Assembly (NCBI RefSeq): GCF_035222275.1
Contig: NC_085886.1
Location: 1,364,001 to 1,428,000, forward strand
Direction of reading: 5' to 3'
DNA: 64,000 bases
DNA from: Podospora bellae-mahoneyi
Lineage: Eukaryota; Ascomycota; Sordariomycetes; Sordariales; Podosporaceae
The stretch's first letter is position 1; each line of letters starts with the position of its first letter. Position numbers and translations under genes: made by a program. The notes below the pieces were generated by a model. That model made no database searches. It worked only from the letters and a program-made list of their open reading frames with translations, and was not told the DNA's origin. Below are positions 58,466-64,000 of the stretch, piece by piece.

Positions 58466-58783
58466 ATAGCAAAGATGCGAGATATGGTATCAGTGATGAG
58501 AACAACAGCCGAACACCGCGGAACGCCGAGATGCAAATGCTGTCATTAATCGGTGAACAAGCCGAATTTACGGACCTAAGGTTATCGTCAGTTGAGTCCG
58601 CAGGAGGAAGAGGGGAATTGAGCATACCTGTGAAAGGCGCTGGGTTGGATCGAGTCCTGACACCAAACAATCAGATGGAGTGTCCTCTGTGCTGGTGGAG
58701 GATTTCTGCAGGTAACTATTAATACGCAGAGTGGATATATTCTGTGACAAGAGAGTCAGTAGGTCCCCTCGAATGGTAAGAGG
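58466..58783. other. Convergent 3' UTRs of the ATS1-like gene and RAD9
   Basis: A 318-nt spacer between two stop codons. Small frames here show no domain content. Confidence 0.5.
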
Positions 58784-60130
58784 TCATCGTGTGTAGCAAC
58801 GAACCGGATCACTGGTAGAGTTCCACTCCAACCTGGCATTCTCCTCCTCTTCCTCGCCTTCGTCAGGATTGATAGGCTCCCACTGCCGGTCATCGTCCAG
58901 CTCATGGGGCGCCGGTCCCATAAACAGGGAGTCCTCCGACTGTGCCGTCCCCGGGGGTGGCTGCTGTGGCGGGCGGAGGTGAAATGCCGGTGGAGGGCGA
59001 GGCCTCGACGATGTTGGATTTTGTGGCTGTTGTGGCGGTTGGGCCACGGTTTGCGGGGTTGGGTCTGGCAGAGCTTGCTGGCGGCCACTAGTGGACATTG
59101 AACTAGCTCTGTGTGATGCCGCGTCAAGCTCTGGCCTGGGAGTCTTTGCAGAGGCATTTGGGCGGGCGGTCTTTTGCCTTGGTTCTCTGGCATCTTTCTC
59201 GCCAACAGTCATCAAGATAAACTCGCACAGGATGCCATCAGCTGCGTAGTATAACTTCATGGGACGGCCTGGGTTGCTGTAGCTTGTGGCTAGCTCTCCG
59301 CTGGTAATCTGAGCATGCTGGAGGATGGCGCGAAAGTCCTTGACGCTGATAATGATGTGGAGTTTGTCCTCAACCTGGACATTGTCGAACTCGTCCATCT
59401 CGACCGCGATGTTGGTGTGAAGGGGCTTTTTGAGGACGGTCTCGTTGTTAGCGCCGCCCCGTTTCTGGACCTTTTCGGTGAAGCATGTAAAGTTGACGAG
59501 GTTGCTGTCCTCATCTGTGTTGATGTCGAGGAGCTCAATGCCTGGTCCGAAATGGTCCATGAGCTGGCGAAGTGTTTTGGAAGAGATGGCCCATTGGTTT
59601 CTTGCCTCTTGCTTGTTGAACTTTGCGTGGGTGGGTGCTTTGACTTCGTATGGGAGAATATGCGAGGCAGTGATCCCGTTCCTAAAAGAAACCCTAGCAA
59701 CAAGACGGCTTTTCTTGCCAACGCCATCGTCAATGGCTACGTCGCAGCGTTCAATGGAGGCGTCTCTCCCGTAGGCAGTCTCGCCGCCACCCTGCCGCGT
59801 TCTAAAGATGGCGAGTAGGGACTTGATGTAGAGCTGGCATGAGAACTTCTCGCGGTACTGGGGGCTTCCCTCGAATTTGTACCCGGAGAAGAAGCGGGTT
59901 GCGGCGAAGGAATAGCAAACATAAGCCGATTTGGAGATGTTCAGCGTTGTTAACATAAGCTGCAGGCAAACCTGTTAATGCAACCCCTCGTCTTCCAAGC
60001 AGGCAGAACACCAAACCTTTTCCTTCCTGGCCTCGAGACAGACCTCGTCACTGAACTTGAACATGCATGCCAATGCATCGTGGAGCACGGCCACGCCATC
60101 TTCACTCAGAGTGAAGTTGAGCACCACCAT
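58784..60130 (-). CDS. RAD9: DNA damage checkpoint clamp subunit Rad9 (9-1-1 complex)
   Basis: Rad9 forms with Hus1 and Rad1 the PCNA-like clamp that is loaded at DNA damage and activates ATR/Mec1-type signalling. Two exons on the minus strand (60017-60130 and 58784-59959) give 429 residues. Exon 1 encodes MVVLNFTLSEDGVAVLHDAL, ACMFKFSDEVCLEARKEK; the 57-nt intron has a weak GTTTGG donor, an ATTAAC branch and a GCAG acceptor. The clamp fold continues with TLNISKSAYVCYSF, FEGSPQYREKFSCQLYIKSL and NFTCFTEKVQKRGG. After about residue 290 comes the disordered, Pro-rich tail expected for Rad9, ending LEWNSTSDPVRCYTR. An alternative acceptor 18 nt upstream would add VCLQLM-type residues in frame. 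The start is only 246 nt from the F-box pseudogene start on the other strand. Confidence 0.88.
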
Positions 60131-60376
60131 CTTGCCTTTGAGGTGTTGAGGATGATGAAGACTGAATAAAGTTGGTGGACAAGCTCCAAGACAGGCAGTG
60201 ATGTGCGATTGGTGGGGTTACCTAAACAATTCTCACTAAAGGAAGGCGCCAGTTAGCGCAAAAGTCCCTGAAAGTTAGTGCTCAAGGCACGTGTCCCGCG
60301 ACGCGTTCTCGACATGGTGCCTTCAGCCTCATCAGTTCCAACTACTTTCAAAACTCATTGTTCAGCCCCAGACTCA

Positions 60377-62107
60377 ATGGTGGCCACGATACCACCTAGG
60401 CCACTCCTCCCTCGGGACATCTGGTTGATGGTGGTCGAGCAACTGGCGGCAGACTGTGATTTTGGGACGCTTTATACTTGTGCTCGTATCGATCGAGGTC
60501 TGGCACGGTTGGCTCTGCCTATGTTGTACAGTATACACGACCAATCACCCGTCTTCCACTAACTTGCGGGCAGCGAAGCCTCCGTTTGTCTATGGAGGTC
60601 CCTCATCGCATCAAGTCCCGACGAACCTCGCTAACCCTATTGTTGCTGGATCATTCATGTCTTTCGAGCTCGGCCATCTTCACTACGTCCTTGATGATTT
60701 TTCACAAAACAACGCGGCCCTCAAAGCTCGATTCTTTCAAGGTCCAATCGTAAGGGTAAGAAACGGAATCTTGACAAAGTCGTGATTGTGGCTGCCAACT
60801 CGATCATACGCTACATCCGGGCCGCTGCCAAGCAGGCTGATAAGCTGGTGCAGCTCACAACTCTTGATGGTTACTATTCCCCCGCAGCCAGCCTAATGAA
60901 ATGGGTATCATCGCTGTCAAGCCTCACTTCCCTCTTCGTCGAGGATGGCTCTATACTCACAGCCGATGTGGCAAAGGCTCTTCGCCAGAAGTGCGCGTCT
61001 TTCAACTACCTATAAGCTAATCGCTGTCTTGAAGCTTTCATCAGCGGTGCTGAGTTAACTTCTGTTACAAAAAGACAATATCACTGCTGCGAAGGTCCCG
61101 AGGCCGATCAACAGCTCGCCGAATTTTTGCGAGATCTCAAGCCACAGTCACTGCAAACCTTCGTCATTAGTAGCCGGAACGAAGTAGGAAACGAGACTTT
61201 CATGGCTTTGCAACAGCACTCAAGTTCACTCCAAAAACTTTGCCTCATGCGCCTCAACCCCACCGCGTTGAGGTCTCTTCACCAGCTTCGGCATTCCCTC
61301 GCAATCACGACGTTGGCCATCGAAGAGAACGACATGGTGGAAGGGTTTGGCTGGCTAGACTATGACACCCCCGGCCGACTTTGAGGAAGTGACGGAGTGG
61401 CTTTCAAAGTGTGCTTCACTCCGCGAGCTTTTGTTGGCTCGCGGGTCAAACGCAACGGGCCTTCTCCTCAAGATCGAGAATAATCTCGGCATGATCGAGG
61501 ACGACTCTCCTGTCATGGAATTGACAAGCTTGAACCTCGACCTCATTGAGCTCAATAGATCGGACTTTTGGTATTTCATCGGAAACCAGCCACACCTTGC
61601 AAACCTAACCATGAGGATCGAGGATAACCTATTTGCGTCGCCTGATGAATTTTACACGGAACTTGCCCCTCTGATCGGAAAGCTCGAGAGGCTCAAAACG
61701 CTAAACACCAAAGCGACATTCACCATGCGGGATGTTGCCATAAGCATCGCCTCCCTGGAGCATCTCAAGGGCTGTATTTGAATGGCGACCTGATCACCGA
61801 CGAGTATCTTGCTCACCTCATCCGGCTTAAGAAGCTTCGGTAGGTGACGATCCTCGGCCCTTCCCGCTTGACAATGAATGGCATCTTTCAGTTTCTGGAC
61901 GTCTTGATCAGTCATCGGAGCGATTATGGCAACCCCCGCAAGGGCCTCCGAATAGCAATACAATCTCAAAAGTTAGATGCGCATCTTGACAAAGGCGAGG
62001 TGGAGTGGATATCAAGGTCTATGAAACGGGACTTCGGAGGGACTTTTGATATCACGTACGACACTGGCGGGGATGAGATGGACGAGGATGACTATTCGTA
62101 CTACTGA
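60377..62107 (+). pseudogene. Disrupted F-box/LRR-like gene
   Basis: The sequence keeps long stretches of protein-like coding but in shifting frames. It begins with an ATG at 60377 encoding PPRPLLPRDIWLMVVEQLA, an F-box-like start of a common fungal family. Coherent blocks follow in frame 2 (CLWRSLIASS, PYCCWIIHV), frame 0 (FELGHLHYVLDDFSQNNAAL), frame 2 (KVVIVAANSIIRYIRAA up to about 61378), frame 0 (61362-61781, LRR-like), and frame 2 again (61775-62107, ending DEDDYSYY). In-frame stops interrupt conserved text near 60560, 60632, 61013 and 61841. At least four frame changes are needed, and simple introns do not repair them. It is therefore a decayed gene or, less likely, a poorly assembled stretch. 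Confidence 0.75.
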
Positions 62108-63275
62108 GTTTTGGGGTTTCTGGGACAGAGGTCAGGGGCAGGTTTGGATAAGGCGGTTGGAAAGAGATTCGCATAGAATAAAGGGGCATAATTGACTTTT
62201 GAGGTGGTTATGGCGTCTAATACGGCGGGTAATGTCTAGGAATAGACAGCAATTTAGTTATTACTGCAGCATACAAAATGATTTATTTTGACGCTCCTCA
62301 AAAGACGAACTTAGAAAAGCCCATCACAGAGACAAGAACAGGTAAGGTGCCACATCAAGATCTTATCTTATCAGCAATACCTTTTCGAGGGCCCACTCCT
62401 AAAGCTCAGACCACCCGCAGCCCACGCCCCACTCTCCCACTCCTACAAAAACTCTGCCAGCCAATTCTTCCCTCTCCGAAACTTTTCCTGAACAACAAAC
62501 ACAAACCAACAATCACCATTTTCAGCAAGCAATCCCGCCAGCCCACTCGCCATTCGCGACTCGATATTTCCTCTCGGGCTTTCCTTCATATCACGAAGGA
62601 CGGGCTCGGCTCCAATTGCTCTCTTCTTGTTTTCCCCCTCAAACAAGAGAGGGAACGCAGTTGCCTTGCGTTCTTGCACACCACCTTGAGGCTTTCTTTT
62701 TGGTTGCTTGATTTCCCCAGCAAGCTTTTTCACATCCCCATAACCCCCCTACACATATACACATGAGAGAAGACGGAAAGACGAACACCACGATTTGCCT
62801 ACCTGTGTGCCCTTTAATCAATGCACACCAGGTTAACTAGTTTTTTATCGTTCGCAGTGGAAGAGAAAACCAACGGCCTAGACAGCCAGTCCTATCCACC
62901 CTGCTGCCGAGGTTACTTGAAGTGCGTCAGCGGGACTAAAACGGACAAACATTTTGATGTGATATGAAGATTGTTTTTGATGATTTGTTTTATGTGTGTC
63001 ATTTTGCCAATCAAACATGGAGAAAAGAGAAATATCTATGATTTGCCTGCCCAAAATGCCATCCATGCTCCCATGCTGTCATGAGGAGGATGGGTACTTG
63101 TGCCATATGTTCATGTATCCTTCATAATGGCGTAAAGCCATAAACTCAAACCTCCTTGCGCCTGAAAATACCATCACTTGCTGGAAGATTGTAATAGCAG
63201 TCCTGCTGGCTGTTGGTGTTCTTCTGGCAGCAGTATCATCACATGCTTGCCGTCTCCATCACTTCATGGACCATC
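62108..63275. other. Intergenic region before the transcription-factor-like gene
   Basis: About 1.2 kb between two converging 3' ends. The 162-codon plus frame at 62278-62766 is low-complexity. Two overlapping CTTATC words at about 62362-62372 are GATAAG on the other strand. No gene is supported. Confidence 0.5.
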
Positions 63276-64000
63276 TCACGGGCTCTCCCCGGTGATATAC
63301 TTTTCCTGCTGGAAGCTCAACAAAAACTTGGCCACCAGCCTCCCCGTGTAGTTGAACCCGACGTCCCTTGGATAGGGGTGTTCCTCCACGTTTGGCAGGA
63401 TCGGATCAGCCGTCAAAAAATCAAGTTCGCTCCCTATTTCCCCACCGTTAGCATCATCCCATCATCATCATTTTCTAAGGAAAACGAAAAAAAAAAAAGA
63501 AAAAGAAAAAGAAAAAAACTCACAAGCATCATAATCCTCCAAGCTCATCAACCTCCTCAACCCCCTCACCATCTCCTCCTCCTCCCTCCCCAACAATTTA
63601 TCCTCCACCTTGTTCGCCTCATCCACCCACCCCTCCTCGAGCGGGTTAAAGCTCCTCTGGCTGACCTCCCTCGAGTAAGTCTGATACACCATATGAAACA
63701 TGATGCCAAACTGCCTGAAAGGTAACTGCTCAATCTCCCTGTTCACCCCCAGCGCGAAACCCCTCTTCAACGTTGGCCTCTCCCCGTTTCGTAGAGAGAT
63801 CTCATTGTCAGAAATGACAAAATTATCTGCTGCCGTCTCGACACTTTCCATGAAGAGGCAGAGGACTAAGAAGGCGGCTAGGCAAGGGGCCCATTCCTTG
63901 CGGAGTTTAGGCTTGAGGGATTTGGAGAATGATTCGAACAGGAGCTGCATTTCTCTGGTCAGGATATCATCGATGAGGGCTTTGAGCTGGCGGTTCAGCA
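63276..64000 (-). CDS. 3' part of a fungal Zn2Cys6-type regulator, cut by the window edge
   Basis: The frame is open from the right edge on the minus strand. Two exons are visible (63524-64000 and 63276-63433), with a 90-nt intron (GTGAGT donor, GATGCTAACGG branch, ATAG acceptor). The text ALIDDILTREMQLLFESFSK, LKPKLRKEWAPCLAAFLVL and FMESVETAADNFVIS resembles the C-terminal regulatory region of a well-known group of fungal Zn2Cys6 transcription factors. After the intron comes SELDFLTADPILPNVEEH and the end FQQEKYITGESP. The DNA-binding N-terminus lies outside the window, so the class is inferred from the tail alone. A long CTTTTT-type pyrimidine tract (sense strand) sits inside the intron. 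Confidence 0.7.
63485..63518. repeat. Poly-purine tract in the intron of the regulator gene
   Basis: An A-rich run of about 34 nt with interspersed G (AAAAAG units) lies just inside the donor of the intron. It is a slippage-prone simple repeat; exact length in an assembly may be unreliable. Confidence 0.7.

Noticed and set aside
60531-60573. Possible 43-nt intron in the F-box locus (GTATAC, CACTAAC, GCAG)
   Set aside because: Splicing it joins to a frame that does not encode the expected F-box-family text (CLWRSLIASS lies in the other frame), so it does not rescue the gene.

Overview
The window is from the nuclear genome of a filamentous ascomycete. Genes carry short spliceosomal introns (mostly 50-95 nt) with GTRNGT-type donors, CTAAC/CTGAC branch points and YAG acceptors. 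They include palH (ambient-pH sensing), a Tea4/Bud14 polarity protein, a Goodbye-type fungal STAND (NLR-like) protein, a GH131 glucanase, a SAT4/Pth11-like rhodopsin-domain protein and a Zn2Cys6-type regulator. Protein resemblance, especially of GH131, palH and the STAND protein, suggests Sordariomycetes and probably Sordariales. That placement is inference from family knowledge, not a search.

Layout. 0-6 kb: the 5' end of an unidentified minus-strand gene at the left edge, then 5.8 kb without a convincing gene. 6-14 kb: housekeeping genes for translation and lipids, with eIF3 subunit L (-) and the ribosome-maturation GTPase EFL1 (+) sharing a divergent promoter, then a ceramide synthase (-) convergent on EFL1. 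14.9-24.4 kb: palH (-) and the Tea4-like gene (+), separated by a 3.8 kb divergent intergenic region. 25.7-33.5 kb: accessory-type genes, namely a MAPEG protein (+), a secreted GH131 enzyme (-), a 40-residue spliced small protein gene (+) and a five-exon rhodopsin-domain membrane protein (-). 34.7-37.4 kb: ribosomal protein uL1 and a Nudix NADH pyrophosphatase. 38.5-43.7 kb: a 1692-residue STAND protein. 46.1-54.7 kb: a single-pass PAN/Apple-like protein, a Ybp/Alf4/glomulin-family protein and a large GT28 sterol-glucosyltransferase-like protein with a VPS13-like tail. 55.1-64 kb: TYR1 (-), an ATS1-like RCC1 protein (+), RAD9 (-), a multiply disrupted F-box/LRR pseudogene (+), and the 3' part of a fungal transcription-factor-like gene running off the right edge.

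The genes do not form one pathway; they are an ordinary mix of eukaryotic core genes and fungal accessory genes. I saw no transposon, CRISPR array, rRNA or convincing tRNA. The observations most worth a second look are the STAND protein with a C-terminal Cys-rich module, the Nudix protein with two in-frame starts and a peroxisomal-type C-terminus, the 40-residue spliced gene, the GT28/VPS13-like fusion, and the decayed F-box gene. Exon coordinates were derived by hand from splice consensus, reading-frame phase and family conservation, and were checked for total length divisible by three.
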